NCBI GenBank assembly: GCA_018902385.1
Contig: JABSSW010000027.1
Location: 310,001 to 374,000 of the forward strand
Source of the DNA: Physcia stellaris
Lineage: Eukaryota > Ascomycota > Lecanoromycetes > Caliciales > Physciaceae
DNA length: 64,000 nt
Direction: 5' to 3'
This document shows, one piece after another, positions 46,375 to 58,690 of the stretch (positions within the stretch are counted from its first letter, which is position 1; each line of letters begins with the position of its first letter). Made by a program: the position numbers and the translations under genes. The notes under the pieces are model-generated. The model searched no databases, was not told where the DNA came from, and worked only from the letters and a program-made list of their open reading frames with translations.

Positions 46375-49300
46375 ATGGCCGTTGCTATAGCCGTATCTAG
46401 GATGACTGAGGGGCTCGCGCAGGGCGTGCATCATTTCTTCCATCCTCGGAGGGGTAAGATTTATCTCCTTCTGTGATACTAGAGCGGACTCATGACGCGC
46501 AATAGGTGCTGCTTCAATCGACGAGAATCCTGATGAGAAACCGAGGAAGCGCATACGGACCGCTTCGCCAGAGCGAAAAGATGTGTTATCTCTGGATAAC
46601 GCTTGGTACAACCAACTTAAGGCTGCTGCGGACGGGGTCCCTCCCGCGCAGAGTTTCGAAAATGGCTCCGCCAGCGTAACGTCAGTGAAAAGAGACATGC
46701 CAATCGTGAACCATGGAACAAACCAAAGCCTACCCAAAGCTCTTGATCCAAGCAACAAAACGCCCGAGTCATTTCAAAGAGTATTACCTTCCCAGGATGT
46801 GACCTCAACATCACCACCGAAGAAAATGCTCAAGATTAGATCAGACGGGAAATTGACGTCTCCCAAATTACAAAAGCCCAATCTCACTGTGAAGCAGAGA
46901 ACGAAGCGTGCTAACCCCAAATCGGGAGATTGCGAGAAGAGCAAGGTAGTGGTCATCAAATACGGCAATGATGGTGGACGGCGCCGCTCGCTAGGGGAGA
47001 AAATCAGCTCTCTCCTAGCAGGATCGAATATGACCCCAAAGGCAAAGAGTGGAGCGCCCAGTCAACCTGTTACTAGCCAGGAGGATATCGCGAAGACAAT
47101 CATAGCACCTAAAGCTACACATCCTTTCTTTCAAGCAAAACGTGGCCAAGCCTCAAGAATGGTAGAACCTAAGCCAAAAAATAATCCAATAGAAACTATA
47201 ACCCAAATTGGAGGGAAAACCAGTCCACGGAAAGTCGCATCAGTTACCAAGATCATCAGGAGATCATCATTGAATGGTATAGCTGGGCCTGCAGATCGGC
47301 CAGCTGGATTCAGCTTGGATAAAGTACCTAAGTATGCTGGTGCTATTGAAGCATTATGGCCACCTCGAGGAATGGCGCATACAAGATCTCTGGTGAACGA
47401 GGGGATAGACACTTCAACCTCTCTGTCACGTAATAAGGTTCGCAAGCTTAAAGGTGCCTCAGTCCGTGTGCAAGAAGCTGAAGACATCCTCCAACCTTAC
47501 TATCGGCTGATCCGGTCGAGACGGGCTGGGCAACATGGTGAGAACCCACTGACGTGCCCAATACGACGGCCTGTGCGAAAACTAATGACCAGCCCTGAAT
47601 TACAACGCACCATTACTAAAAATCTTCAATGCCATTGTTTGGGCCCACCCGATGATACCAAAGATCATGCACTAAGACATCTTCATGATAGGATAGCAAA
47701 GTCGATGACTGCTTTTGATAGATTCGAATGCGACACTCATGAATGGGTCCACAAGTATGCGCCTACAACGGCAGCAGGTGTGTTACAGTCCGGCCGTGAG
47801 GTTAAAGTTCTCCGTGATTGGCTTCGAAGTCTTACCATCAACGCCGTTGAGAACAGGAGTTCAGAATCTACCAGAAATACGGAATCCTCCGTCGCCCCCA
47901 GAAGAAATGGACCAAGTTTCAAACGCAAGCGGCGAAAGCGAGCAGAAGAGCTGGACGGGTTCGTGATCTCCAGTGATGAGGAGGTTGATGAATTGGCCGA
48001 GATTACGCCAAACCAAGACGTTTCTTCTACCGACCGTGGCCACGATCTTGCCAGAAAATCCGTGATTCGAGGTGGTGATGCAGCGAAAATGTCCTCTGAT
48101 CATGAAAGGCCATCCAATGGAGTGGTAATTAGTGGCCCTCATGGATGCGGCAAAACGGCCGCTGTGTATGCAGTTGCTCAAGAGCTTGGCTTTGAGGTTT
48201 TCGAGATCAACTCGGGCAGTCGCAGAAGTGGCAAAGACTTATTAGATAAAGTTGGGGACATGACCAAAAACCATTTAGTAAACCATAAACAGGAAGAACT
48301 AAACAAAGAATTGGTGGATGACACTACGGACATGTTAACGGTCACGGACAGCCTCAAGAGGGATCTCGAATCTGGACGACAAGGCACGATGAACAAATTC
48401 TTCCAGCCCGAGGCCAGAATTAAGGATAAGACTACTGCAAAACCCAGAGGGAGGCCGGCAAAGAAGGAAGCTGCCGACAAAAAATCAAATGTAAACCCTC
48501 CCAAAGCGCAGAAACAATCTTTGATACTCCTTGAGGAGGTTGACGTTCTGTTTGAGGACGACAAGCAGTTCTGGACCATCACTTTGGAGTTGATTTTGCG
48601 GTCTAGAAGACCTGTTATCATGACCTGCACGGATGAGAGTTTCATTCCTTTGGATGACATGACTTTGTTCGCCGTGTTGAGGTTTTCACCAGCTCCAGGT
48701 CCGCTTGCGACAGATTATCTCCTGCTCCTGGCATGCAATGAAGGCCATCTGCTTTCACGTGATGCTGTGTCTGCTCTGTATAGAGCTAAGGGGCATGATA
48801 TCCGGGCATCCATAGCCGAACTGAATTACTTCTGCCAAATGGCGATTGGCGATGCCAAAGGGGGTCTCGATTGGCTGCTAATAGCGTCCTCAACAGAGAA
48901 GACTCACAACGAGAAAGGCGAGAAATTACGGGTTGTCAGCGACGGCACATATCCTCATGGGCTTGGCTGGTTAAGTCAAGAGTATCATCCTCACGATAAT
49001 GCCGGTGAAAGCTTTGCAGCAAGCTTTGAAGCAGAGATTGAGTTACTGGCAGAAGTTTGGAATGGTTGGGGCTTGGACTTGGCGGGAACTGACGACTACT
49101 TCCCTCTCCATCCATCGAACAATAACAAACGCGATCATCAGGAGCTGAATCTATCGAAGCTGCAGACCTTGGACGATATGTACGAAGCTCTCAGCGTTGC
49201 AGACGTTTGTGCACCCTTGGAATTAGAAGGCAGTGAGACTGGGATATTGGACCCGACGCAGCCCGCAATCCTCGAAAAGGCCCGTAGTGATTACGTTGAA

Positions 49301-49927
49301 GGCGCAACCCTCCTTCAGGCCGATTCTCGACCCGATTATACGGGCACCAATACGTCTTTGGCCCTTGCGATTCGACTACTTGCTCGACGCTTGGTACCCG
49401 ACTACATGCCCTTGACAGAAGCATCTATCATAGCCCAACTGCCTACTCTGTTGGAGACAGCCCATTCACCTTTACCTGTAACAGCTGAAGCTATCCGGAC
49501 TGCATTCGCACCGCTTAGTGTTCCGAACGCCCTCTCCAGTCTTACAGGTCCTGGCTCGAATCTTACGGTCGATGTCGCGCCCTACATTCGTTCTATCGCG
49601 GCTTACGATCTTCGTCTCGAGGACCACAGACGCAGACTTGACGATCTTCTGTCGTCGTCTCAAGCCGGCGCAGGAGATGCGAGGAACACGAAGAGAACGC
49701 GTACTACACGAGCCAGCAGGGCCGCGTTAGAAGGTGGTGCGAAAGCGACAACGAGGAGAGAAAGGTGGTTTCCGAACGGGCTCAATTTCTCAGCGGTCTC
49801 AAGAACGGGCGGGAAGACTTGGAGCGAGGTCGCTTTTGGCAGGATGCAGGCTGCGGATACAAGGAGCGACAGGCAAAATTCCGAAAGACGGACGAGCATT
49901 GGCAGTGTACAGAGCAATGATGGCTGA
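46375..49927 (+). CDS. elg1: Elg1/ATAD5, large subunit of the alternative clamp-loader (PCNA unloader)
   Basis: Forms an RFC-like complex with Rfc2-5 that removes PCNA (SUMO-modified or not) from DNA after replication. Two exons: 46375-46453 and 46506-49927, joined in phase 1; 1,140 residues. AAA+ core: Walker A GPHGCGKT at residues about 570-577, Walker B LILLEEVDVLF near 699-709, sensor-like MTCTDESFIPLD near 731-742. PCNA-binding candidates: HHFFHPR (residues about 19-25), HPFFQAK (about 232-238) and QGTMNKFF (about 652-659), the last a canonical PIP-box pattern lying between Walker A and B. Disordered basic N-terminus; the C-terminus is Arg/Lys-rich. The first in-frame ATG at 46375 was chosen; ATG at 46402 is possible. 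Confidence 0.92.
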
Positions 49928-50400
49928 GAGACGTCTTGGAAGGTGAGACAGAGCTAGGTGGGCTTATCTATTGGCGGTGCAGGCTACTACTATCAGACGA
50001 GCAAGAATACGATAGAATCTAGTTTGTTGATAACCTTGATAGAAACATTAAGTGCTTGGAGTCAAAATACTTTCGTAATGTGCTCTTACGCCAAATTCAG
50101 TACAACACTTGTCGAAGGATCTTGAGGCAATGGCAGCGCTCCTTATTCTCCTCTTGATCTTAGTATGAGTGCTATATGAAATTCAGATGAGTTTATCCCC
50201 ACGAAAATCTGTTTAACAGCCAGGGGAAGGACTCCTTTCTGGTCCGGACATGGAGGCACGTGCCCTCCTAATTATAAATAGTATTTACCATCAACCATCT
50301 ACGTAGGAAAACTTGATCTTGTTATGAGCACTCCTTGTCCAGCATCAGGAAACCGTCCGGTATATTAGACCATAGATACTACACGAAACGGGCACGAGAT
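49928..50400. other. Intergenic
   Basis: 473 bp downstream of ELG1, on the 3' side of a weakly supported minus-strand gene. No other feature. Confidence 0.45.
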
Positions 50401-51202
50401 CTACGTATTTGAGACTTTGGACGTTATCGACCTTCGGCAGGAATTCAATGTAGAAACCACATCCAATGTGTTCCACCAGGTCTGCTGAAAGCAGTACATC
50501 GTCCAAAGTCGGGGACTCGTCATAGGTACTTGGCTTCTTTTATCAGCGAGCCGACCCGTCGTCTCGACCGTGGAGACTCTTCCGCCAACCAAGGTTCCCA
50601 ACGCTGAGGTATCGAAAACCGCACTTATCCATACATTCAGGGGATCGCCTTTCGGCTGATCGTGATCAATATTGAACATGGCACTTGTAGTTGCCGACTC
50701 CGTTTCCTCGGCCCTGGAGGAGGATTTGGTTTCAGCGATAGGTGCGCTATCCATCAATTGCACCAGAAGCGGGACCAGCGACTCTGGTGATTGACAGAAA
50801 GCCCCACCCGCATGACTTACAACGGCTGGAGTTGCATGGGTAATAGTATAGCAACTAGCAAACAGCTCAGGCGGCTGGTCGGGACAATACTCCAGACTGC
50901 TCTGGCGCCCCGTGGCTTCGGCAACAGCTATTATTAAGAAGGTATCACGCTGTTCATTTCGCCGAGAGCGCATCAACATTAGGTAAGGTCCAAAGAAAAG
51001 GCCCGGAAAATATTATGGCAGTGTTACGCGCTAGAGTCTGTAGCTGCATTATTAAGCTTCTTTTGATATCTTGACTATCCGGATGCAGGCGATGCAGGAT
51101 GGGGAAGACGAAGACCCCAAGCAGCTCCACACTTCGGGTCGTATAAAGTCGTGGGATGTCCCCTCTTTTAACATGCGATCCGTACCGACGAGATTCCTCC
51201 AT
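50401..51202 (-). CDS. Hypothetical protein, uncertain structure
   Basis: Two overlapping minus-strand open frames: 51202-50957 from an ATG (MEESRRYGSHVKRGDIPRLY..) and 50979-50401. A splice joining them could give a protein of roughly 250 residues, but I find no clean donor/acceptor pair. The second frame carries AMFNIDHDQPKGDPLNVW and ALGTLVGGRVSTVETTGRL, which look protein-like. No family recognised. It may be a fast-evolving gene or a relic. Confidence 0.3.
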
Positions 51203-51351
51203 GCGGCGTGCTAAGCGCACCCGCAACCTTTGGCGTACCTTTATAGATAACTTAGCCTCAGCAACATGAAACTCACCTGCTCATACACCAGATCGATATC
51301 TGCCCTCGCAACAAGTTGCTCCAATCGACTAAACCGGGGACATTGAAGGCC

Positions 51352-51843
51352 ATGTTGATAAGACACTTAGCATTACCAGTCTTAAACGCTACTGGCATCC
51401 TTCACCACAATCTATCACACTCACTACCAGGCCCCTCAGCCAATTCTCAAGTTTTCTGCTGGCAGCAGCGACCACCTGGCAGACCACAAAGACCGATAAC
51501 AACGTGGCACGATTGTATGAAGCTTGCGCGGGGATTGGTCTCAAGTGGAAAACCCTTCGCGCAGATAGACTTCAGCCAAGACCCTGAAGCAGGCCTGCAG
51601 ACACCTTATCGACTTCACGGCGATTCCTGCGTTTTTGAGATTGACATCGATCCGGAAGAGACAAGAGAGAAATTCTGGGCGGCTTCTTACTGGGAGATTA
51701 GTGAGGCGGCGATCGACATCTTTTCTCATTGTGTTGCGGATCCACCTCACTTAACTGGTCTTGGCGGTACGAGGAAGGTTGGCCGAGACAATGTGCTGGA
51801 TATAAGTGTTTACGGTATTGGGCATTTGACGAATAATGCTTGA
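51352..51843 (+). CDS. Hypothetical, possibly secreted protein (163 residues)
   Basis: Single open frame from ATG at 51352. The N-terminus LIRHLALPVLNATGILHHNL is mildly hydrophobic and might be a poor signal peptide; the in-frame non-ATG extension upstream was not used. The mature part has three Cys (CWQQ, HDCM, DSCVFEIDID) plus HCVAD, giving four in all, and ends with TRKVGRDNVLDISVYGI, a pattern seen in small secreted ascomycete proteins of unknown function. No catalytic motif. Confidence 0.5.
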   Translation: MLIRHLALPVLNATGILHHNLSHSLPGPSANSQVFCWQQRPPGRPQRPITTWHDCMKLARGLVSSGKPFAQIDFSQDPEAGLQTPYRLHGDSCVFEIDIDPEETREKFWAASYWEISEAAIDIFSHCVADPPHLTGLGGTRKVGRDNVLDISVYGIGHLTNNA

Positions 51844-52579
51844 ATGGAGCAGAGGAAAGGAAGTCGATAATTTGGTTGTCAGGGATCGGCTGGCGAATGT
51901 GCATTCCGCTTCCAATACTCCAGCAATTGGAGATGTCGCATCAGATGTTAGTTGAGGAAGGACTATGAATGAAAGCGCTTGTTGGTCTTAAGAGCAATGT
52001 GTCGTTCCTGTCAGCAGCCCATCTGGAGTAGGTAGAGGCTTCACTAGGCTTTGAAGGCTTGACTAGACGGCAGCGGATGGGGCTCCTATAATTATCAGTG
52101 AATCTTAAAGATCCACGTGGCAATTGAAATGGATGGACCATGACGCGACCTTACATGATCATACTAATGATCAGTCTCCATTTGGTCCTGTCATGTGATG
52201 GACTAGGCATACTTCGCCGATCAAGGTGAGCTGCATGAAGAGGGAATTATGGATGGCGTTTGTCTCCAACTGGTCAGCGAAGCGCGTAAAGTTGATTCTT
52301 TCGCTTATACGGAGTACTGGGGAGTATTCATCGGAAATATTGTTGTGCTAGATAAATTTAGCGCGGGTTGTATCCCACGCGTCCTTGGAGGCTGCTCTTG
52401 ATCCGAAACGAAACCGTTCTGATACGACGGCGTTGAGAATTTACCAGTATATAGAGCCAGCCTTTCGGTGAGCTGAAAAGATGCATGCCCCTGCACTCAG
52501 ATTGTCTCTTCTCTGCATTGTAGATCATAAGAAGACCCAGAAAATTATTGCAAGACCATCGCCGACAGCACGACGCACA
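51844..52579. other. Intergenic
   Basis: 736 bp between two weakly supported plus-strand genes. No repeat, RNA gene or conserved frame seen. Confidence 0.45.
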
Positions 52580-53137
52580 ATGTCACGCTTTTGCCGTAGC
52601 ATCAAGGCCATCCTGTGCTTATTCTTTCTCACTTTCCATACCATGGTACTATCCGTTCCCGTTGCTCGATCTCCTACCATCAACTTCAATGAAATGGGCG
52701 CAAGACCAAGCAGCTCCAACAGGATCGAAAGGCGCGCAGTCCACCTCAATGCTGCAATGACTACGAAAATAAACGGTGATTGGTATGCAAGGTTTTCGAG
52801 CTTGACGTTCGCTATGTCAGCTGGCATTGCTGCCAGTAATCTGGAGCAACTTTTTAGCAGGGCGTTAGATCTCACAGATCCCGGGTATCAGAACAGTCCA
52901 CTTCACGGGTCCTTTAGAATTGCAGCAGGAGACCTAGAACTCGTTTTCCAAAGCGCAGATCCAGCGTACGCCGTGCCGTGGGCTTTGATCCATGACTTTT
53001 TGTGGCAGGCAGGGACAAGGGCAGCTGGTGGCCTAGCAGGACTCTATGCAGGTCAGCTACGAAACTCCGCTGGGCAGGCCGTGAATTTCGCGTTACGGTT
53101 GCGAGCCACGCGATCCGGCTCTGGTGCCATGGGATAA
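52580..53137 (+). CDS. Hypothetical secreted protein (185 residues)
   Basis: The ATG at 52580 begins with CRSIKAILCLFFLTFHTMVLSVPVA (quoted in part: AILCLFFLTFHTMVLSVPVA), an n-region with basic residues followed by a hydrophobic core and an Ala at the likely cleavage site: a good signal peptide. The mature ~160 residues have no recognised domain, no cysteine, and end in RLRATRSGSGAMG. An upstream in-frame ATG at 52481 lacks conservation. A small secreted protein, possibly an effector-like or cell-surface protein; no evidence of function. Confidence 0.5.
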   Translation: MSRFCRSIKAILCLFFLTFHTMVLSVPVARSPTINFNEMGARPSSSNRIERRAVHLNAAMTTKINGDWYARFSSLTFAMSAGIAASNLEQLFSRALDLTDPGYQNSPLHGSFRIAAGDLELVFQSADPAYAVPWALIHDFLWQAGTRAAGGLAGLYAGQLRNSAGQAVNFALRLRATRSGSGAMG

Positions 53138-53702
53138 AAAGAATAACACTCCGACAGCCTGGCACGATGTACTCTTGCTACTCGAGCATCATCTAGAAGT
53201 TCCTCTAGGCGTAGCAGTGGTCAATAAGATGACGGTGGTAGCTGAATTGCATATGACTTCTTCTGTCTTGCAGCCAGGCGTTATCTTTGATGTATTCCAT
53301 TGATCGGGGCCACAAGAGGACGAGCGACACTAAGAAACGGCAAACAAACTGTCTTGAAAAGCACATCGCCCTCCATTTGAATGACTATCCCCCTCAGGGA
53401 ATGCGGTGATGGTAGAGATAAACAGAACGCTAGGTGTCCCCAAACATGTAGGTGGAGGTCCTCCTGACGAGTTCGGGAAGGATGATCTTTTATTCCAGAG
53501 AGAGCATACAGAGGACTATGGTCATACTGTTACTTTCTTTTCGGAGGTTGAAACGGGATTGTTGATTTTAGACATTTACTGAGGAGAAGAGGATCCTTTC
53601 AGGCTTTTGAGCCGCGCGGGGCGCTAAAATAAGGTGTCGCGCTTTCTCCCAAACCCCAGCGTCGATCATTGTTGATTTCCTGTGTTGACAAAACCCCATT
53701 GA
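53138..53702. other. Intergenic
   Basis: 565 bp upstream of the kinesin gene, which must include its promoter. Nothing else recognised. Confidence 0.45.
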
Positions 53703-55696
53703 ATGTATGCTGTCCAGCGATTGCGCTTCAGGACTCTCGTGAACACAGTCGCTGTTACCTTGAAAGAAATGGCGCTGGACCCTCGAGCATTTCCAGGTGT
53801 AGCTACTGAGGTCCGACAGCTCAAGTCTTCTGCCTCCACTCCATCCTTACGCTCCAGAGAATCGGAAATTGTGCCAATGGGAAGAAGTACACCTGACAAT
53901 GGCGGCGGTAATGTACGGGTTGTTGTTAGAGTCAGGGGTTTCCTTCCAAGAGGTATGGTTGTATAGTATACCGACTGGCGAATCGCGTTGACGCAGTTGC
54001 AGAGGTCGAGAGAGGCGCAGAATGTCTTGTTGAGATGAATTCACAGACTCAAGCTACCAAACTGCTCATACCGAATACCACCGATCCAGCGAATGCTCGG
54101 TCGCAAAGTCGCAAGGTTGTGGAGGAGAAGAAGTTTACCTTCGATAATTCCTTCTGGTCGCACAACCCTACAGACTCTCATTATGCGCATCAAGAAGATA
54201 TCTATAATGCGCTGGGAGAGGATTTCCTGGATCATAACTTCGAAGGCTACCATACATGTATCTTCGCCTATGGCCAGACGGGCTCTGGGAAGTCCTACAC
54301 GATGATGGGTACACACGAACAGCCGGGTCTCATTCCAAGAACTTGCGAGGACCTCTTCCAGCGTATTGAATCTAGCATATCCCCCCACATCTCCTACACA
54401 GTCCGAGTCTCCTACTTTGAAGTCTACAATGAGCACGTCCGAGATCTCCTCGCTCCTCCTCGCCAAACCTCATCTACCAATCCCTACTACCTCAAAATTC
54501 GCGAATCCCCTACTGAAGGACCATACATCAAAGATCTCACCGACCTCCCTGTCAAGAACTACGCAGAGCTGCTCCGCTACATGCGGCTGGGTGATAGTAA
54601 CCGCACAACAGCCTCCACCAAGATGAATGATACTTCTTCCCGTTCTCACGCCGTGTTCACCATCATGCTCAAACAGATCCATCACGACCTCCTCACAGAC
54701 AGCACTACCGAGCGTCTAGCCCGTATTCGTCTTGTCGATTTGGCAGGCAGCGAGCGCGCAAAAGCTACCGAAGCCACAGGTGCACGACTACGAGAAGGTA
54801 GCAACATCAACAAATCACTCACAACCCTCGGTCGCGTGATCGCAGCACTGGCGGATCCACGCCACGGACGGGTTCACAACGGTGGTAAGACGCGGAGTAA
54901 AGACGTCGTACCTTACCGAGACTCCATCCTCACATGGCTGCTCAAAGACAGCTTAGGTGGCAACTCCAAGACTGCAATGATAGCTTGCATCGCGCCTTCG
55001 GACTATGATGAAACGCTTTCGACCCTTCGCTACGCCGATCAAGCGAAACACATCCGGACTCGTGCGATTGTCAATCAAGACTCCGTCTCGGCTGCTGAGC
55101 GGGATGCTCAAATTGCAGCCATGCAAGACACGATTCGTGAATTACAGATCCAGGTGTCAGTCGCGAACCAAGCTGCGAACGAAGTCCGACGAGGCAATAC
55201 GCATCGGGAGACCGCAGACAAGGAGAGAGGCCAGAGAGACGAGAAGCTGGAGGAGTATCAAGAGAAGGTCGAGCGCATGCAGCGACTGATGGAAGAGGAG
55301 CGCTTGGTCGGTGAAAGCAAGATCCGGCAACTGGTGGAACAAAATGAGGCTTTGAGGTTACATCTCAAGCTCGCGGTAGAGAGCCTCAGGAATCCTATCA
55401 AGGCCCCCGAGCCGATGGTGGAAGAGAAGGAAGTGCAGGTGGATGAGGAGGATAAAGAGAATCAGGCTCCCGAACCAACGAAGCTCGACGAGCCGGAAGA
55501 GGAGGAAGATGAGGAAGACTGGGATCAGGAGACGTATGCACAGGACCGGCAACGAGATCAAGAGGCTATTGAGATGCAGGGGCACATGCAAGATCTGTTG
55601 AAAGATCTAGGACTGTTCAGGAGGAAGGTTGCGGATGATCATGAGAGGTTTGGTGTAGGAACCAAAAGGTCTCCGCTGGCAGATCTTGTGATTTGA
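53703..55696 (+). CDS. Short Unc104-like kinesin (NcKin3/UncB type)
   Basis: Kinesin-3 motor for vesicle or mitochondrial transport in fungal hyphae. Two exons: 53703-53952 and 54003-55696 (647 residues). Motor domain: VRVVVRVRGFLPRE, P-loop GQTGSGKSYT at about residues 174-183, switch I NDTSSRSHAVF, switch II LVDLAGSERA, and the K-loop region RHGRVHNGGKTRSKD. A neck and coiled coil (about residues 455-525) follow, then a highly acidic stretch (EEEEDEEDWDQE). It stops soon after, with no FHA or PH domain, as in Neurospora NcKin3 and Aspergillus UncB. The N-terminus from the ATG at 53703 adds about 70 residues; the ATG at about 53878 gives the more usual start. Confidence 0.88.
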
Positions 55697-55905
55697 TAAA
55701 CTTGGAATTGCCCCTAATAAAATGTACAAGAAGCTTGCAATGAGAGATGACCGTGGCGTTGAGGGGAGTAGGATACAGAGGATATGCTTAGCGAAGGTGT
55801 TTCGGTAGCGTAAATAGGAGACATGTAGGCAACGAGAACCTACCAGCTTGCAGCCTTGAAGTTTTTCTCTCGTGCCTAAAAACAGCACCCACCTCCCAAC
55901 TCCCA

Positions 55906-58690
55906 TCATCGTCTCGGCCTCACCTGCGCAATCAATCTCTCCACCTCCCCTACCTCCGCAGCCCTTGCCTTCCCCTTCAGACCTTCCAGCCCCTCCAAAT
56001 CTCTGGCCTTCACCAGCTCCTCCCCGGCCTTAAGCACCATACCACATTTAACATACATCTCCGCCCTCTCTTGCGCCGTCAGTCCCGTACACTTCCCCAC
56101 GAACGCCCCCGCAAGCTTCTGGTTCCCGGCCCCAAGGATCTCGTTAAAGAATGGCTCCCATCCGATGGGGCTCTTGCGCTGCTGGCTCACGGTTTCCAGC
56201 TCGCCCCAATCGCGCTTGGCGACTAACCCTCGAAGACGAAGCCACCACCATGTTTTCTCCGGGACCCGGAACTCGGATTGAAGCTTTGCGGCACGTTTGC
56301 CGTAGCCGAGGGTAAGGAGACGGAGGAGGGTGGCGTTGAGGGAAAGACCTGTGAAGCGCTGCCCCGAGGTGCCTTCGGCGGAATCGCCGATTTCGCGGTC
56401 CAGGGTGTCTTGGAAACGAATGAGCGCTTGTGCTTCCTGGCAGGTGGATTTGTAGAGTGTGGAGGTTGCGTCTTTGCTGTCGCTCAGGACCTTGGCGGCG
56501 AGCTTGATTTTGTCGGATTTGGTCTGGGGCGCGGTTTGGCGTAGTGCTTCGCCAAAGAGAAGGTTTGCGCCGTCGAGGGGGCGGTCGTCCTGATAGTAGA
56601 GGGATTTGAGGAGGTCTTTGTCTTGTGCTGCTGCAGAGGATTCGACTAGGGCTGTAGCGACGGGCCGGTTGGTGAGAACGCGGAAGAAGGCGGCGAGAGG
56701 GAGTTTCTTCTTGAGGTGCAGAAGGACGAAGAAGACGAGATCAGTATCACCACTTTCAAGAGCTTTGTCAAGAGCGATCTCGTCTTCTTCCATTGATAAG
56801 AGGAGTGGGACCTGTCTCCCGGCGCGGGATTCATGGTTTAGCAATTGGGTTGCAAGGTGAGAGCGCCCTTCGTCGTAGGCGGCACGAGCAATGGTCTCAA
56901 AGGAAATGCCGCGCTTCGAGGCTAGCTTAGCAACGACAGCATGGTTGATAGTGTCTTCGTCGGAAGCTGAATTGCGCACTTTTTGGCAGGCCCAGTGAAC
57001 GTAGATCTTGTTTGTGGGAATGCGTAGGAATTCGGAGAGGCGAATTGCTAGCTGATACTTATGTCGATTGATAAGCCGTTGAATGAGCTTTTCAGGAGTG
57101 AGACGCTGGTATTGTTGGAGAGAAAGAGGCAAGCCAATGCGGTAATCTCGAACGGCATTTAGCACCCTCAATTTCTCACACATATCGACAAAGTCATCGC
57201 TACTGTAAAGGTCTAATACTGATTTACCAAACGAGGCTGCCTTGAGAAGCTGCTTTTGCCAATGGATGCTGTACTCCTGGCCTGCAGCCTGCACACATGC
57301 AGATACTGCATCTGGTAAATTAGATCGAATCAGTTGAATGTTGTCATCAGCTTTCGATGACTTCTTCTCAAGTTGGTCTTCGGCGTCTAGTAGCACAGAT
57401 GCTGGCGATGTAGATCCTAGCTTGAATATACCTTCTGTGGCATCTTTGATCATGGTCAGTTGAAATGCACAATCTACACGATAAATCGTTTGAAGCTTAC
57501 CAGGAACTTTCTGTAGAAATTCGCATACATCGTTGGTGATCAGTCGTACGCCATCAATATCTGGTAATAAGTGGACCCATCCATCATAGTAATATCTGAA
57601 CGCTCAGCTGAGTCTGCTATCGCTTCGACTATAGAGCTACTTACTTCAGCAAAGCACCATCAGGACCTATCATGTGTACCTCATCCTCCCAAGCCAGAAG
57701 AACAGAGTCATTGCCGCACCACTGAACATCTTTAGGCATAGTTCTTGCCTTTGACTCGTACTCGCCAATTTTCCTCTGAAAGTCGCTCGTGATGACCCAT
57801 ACCTTGCCATCATCGGTGTAGAGTGTCACATAAAGACCATTTGGTGAGACGCTGACATATCTGAAAGGGCCATTCGTCAGAACTCGATCTTCAGCTTCAT
57901 TTGAGTCCACGACATAGATGGTATCGTTGACTGCAAGTAGAACTTCGACACTCCTCGACAAGGTGTAGGCAGGAGGGATCACTGTCCACGAGTGAATATC
58001 TGCTTTAGGCGGTATAGCCAGCAACCTCGGTCTAGGATCGCTATATTGTGAGACAGCAATGAGATTATTGTTTGAAAGTAGGGCGACGAAGCCAGTCAGC
58101 CAGAAACGGCAGGCCTTGACTCCATGTTGCTCCGCACCCTAGTCCTTCGTTGATCAGCACTGTAGGATGACCTGTGAACTGTCAAGCTACCCACATGTCC
58201 TAGGGAGAATTGAGTGAAATCGCCTTGCAAATCATAATAACATCTCACGGTCCCGTCACCAGTAATTACGAGCAGCTTTTCGTCGTCTGACCAACCCAAG
58301 CCTTTGATAGGGCCTTTATCCCACTAGATGTGTCAGTCACGAATGGTTGAGTCAGAAAAAGAAAAAGCAAAGGATACGCAGCATACATTGATGCTCCGAA
58401 GCAGCCTCCCTGCCAAGCTATAGAGATCAATGCTAGGCTTAGTAGATTGAGTTCCTCTGTATGTTCGAAGCTTGTCTTCATCACGGAACAAAGCTAGGCG
58501 AGATCAGACAGCTTCACCGCAACGACTTAGAACGCTATGTGTTACCTATAGCTCCTCCATATGGGGCTCCCGCAATGAGATGGTTTTCAAGTTCTAGGTC
58601 CTGATCAAAGATGGCATCGTAGACTTTGGTTTTCCTGTAGTAGATAGCCCCACAAAGTTCCCAGTCTGCTGTGGGGCTGGTATTGGACAT
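55906..58690 (-). CDS. vps16: Vps16, core subunit of CORVET/HOPS
   Basis: Class C Vps protein that, within CORVET and HOPS tethers, recruits SNAREs for endosome and vacuole fusion. Six exons: 58690-58546, 58493-58387, 58323-58195, 58138-57645, 57595-57501, 57443-55906; 835 residues, all phases closing. The N-terminal beta-propeller part shows ELENHLIAGAPYGGAI, DKGPIKGLGWSDDEKLLV and GVKACRFWLTGFVALLSNN; the C-terminal alpha-solenoid includes KYQLAIRLSEFL and KIYVHWACQKV, the helices that bind Vps33 in known structures. The ending is KARAAEVGEVERLIAQV. Divergent with the magnesium-chelatase-like gene. Confidence 0.94.

Noticed and set aside
46261-46758. A 165-codon minus-strand frame over the ELG1 start
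   Set aside because: It overlaps both ELG1 exons in antisense, has no family resemblance, and the plus-strand model is strongly supported.
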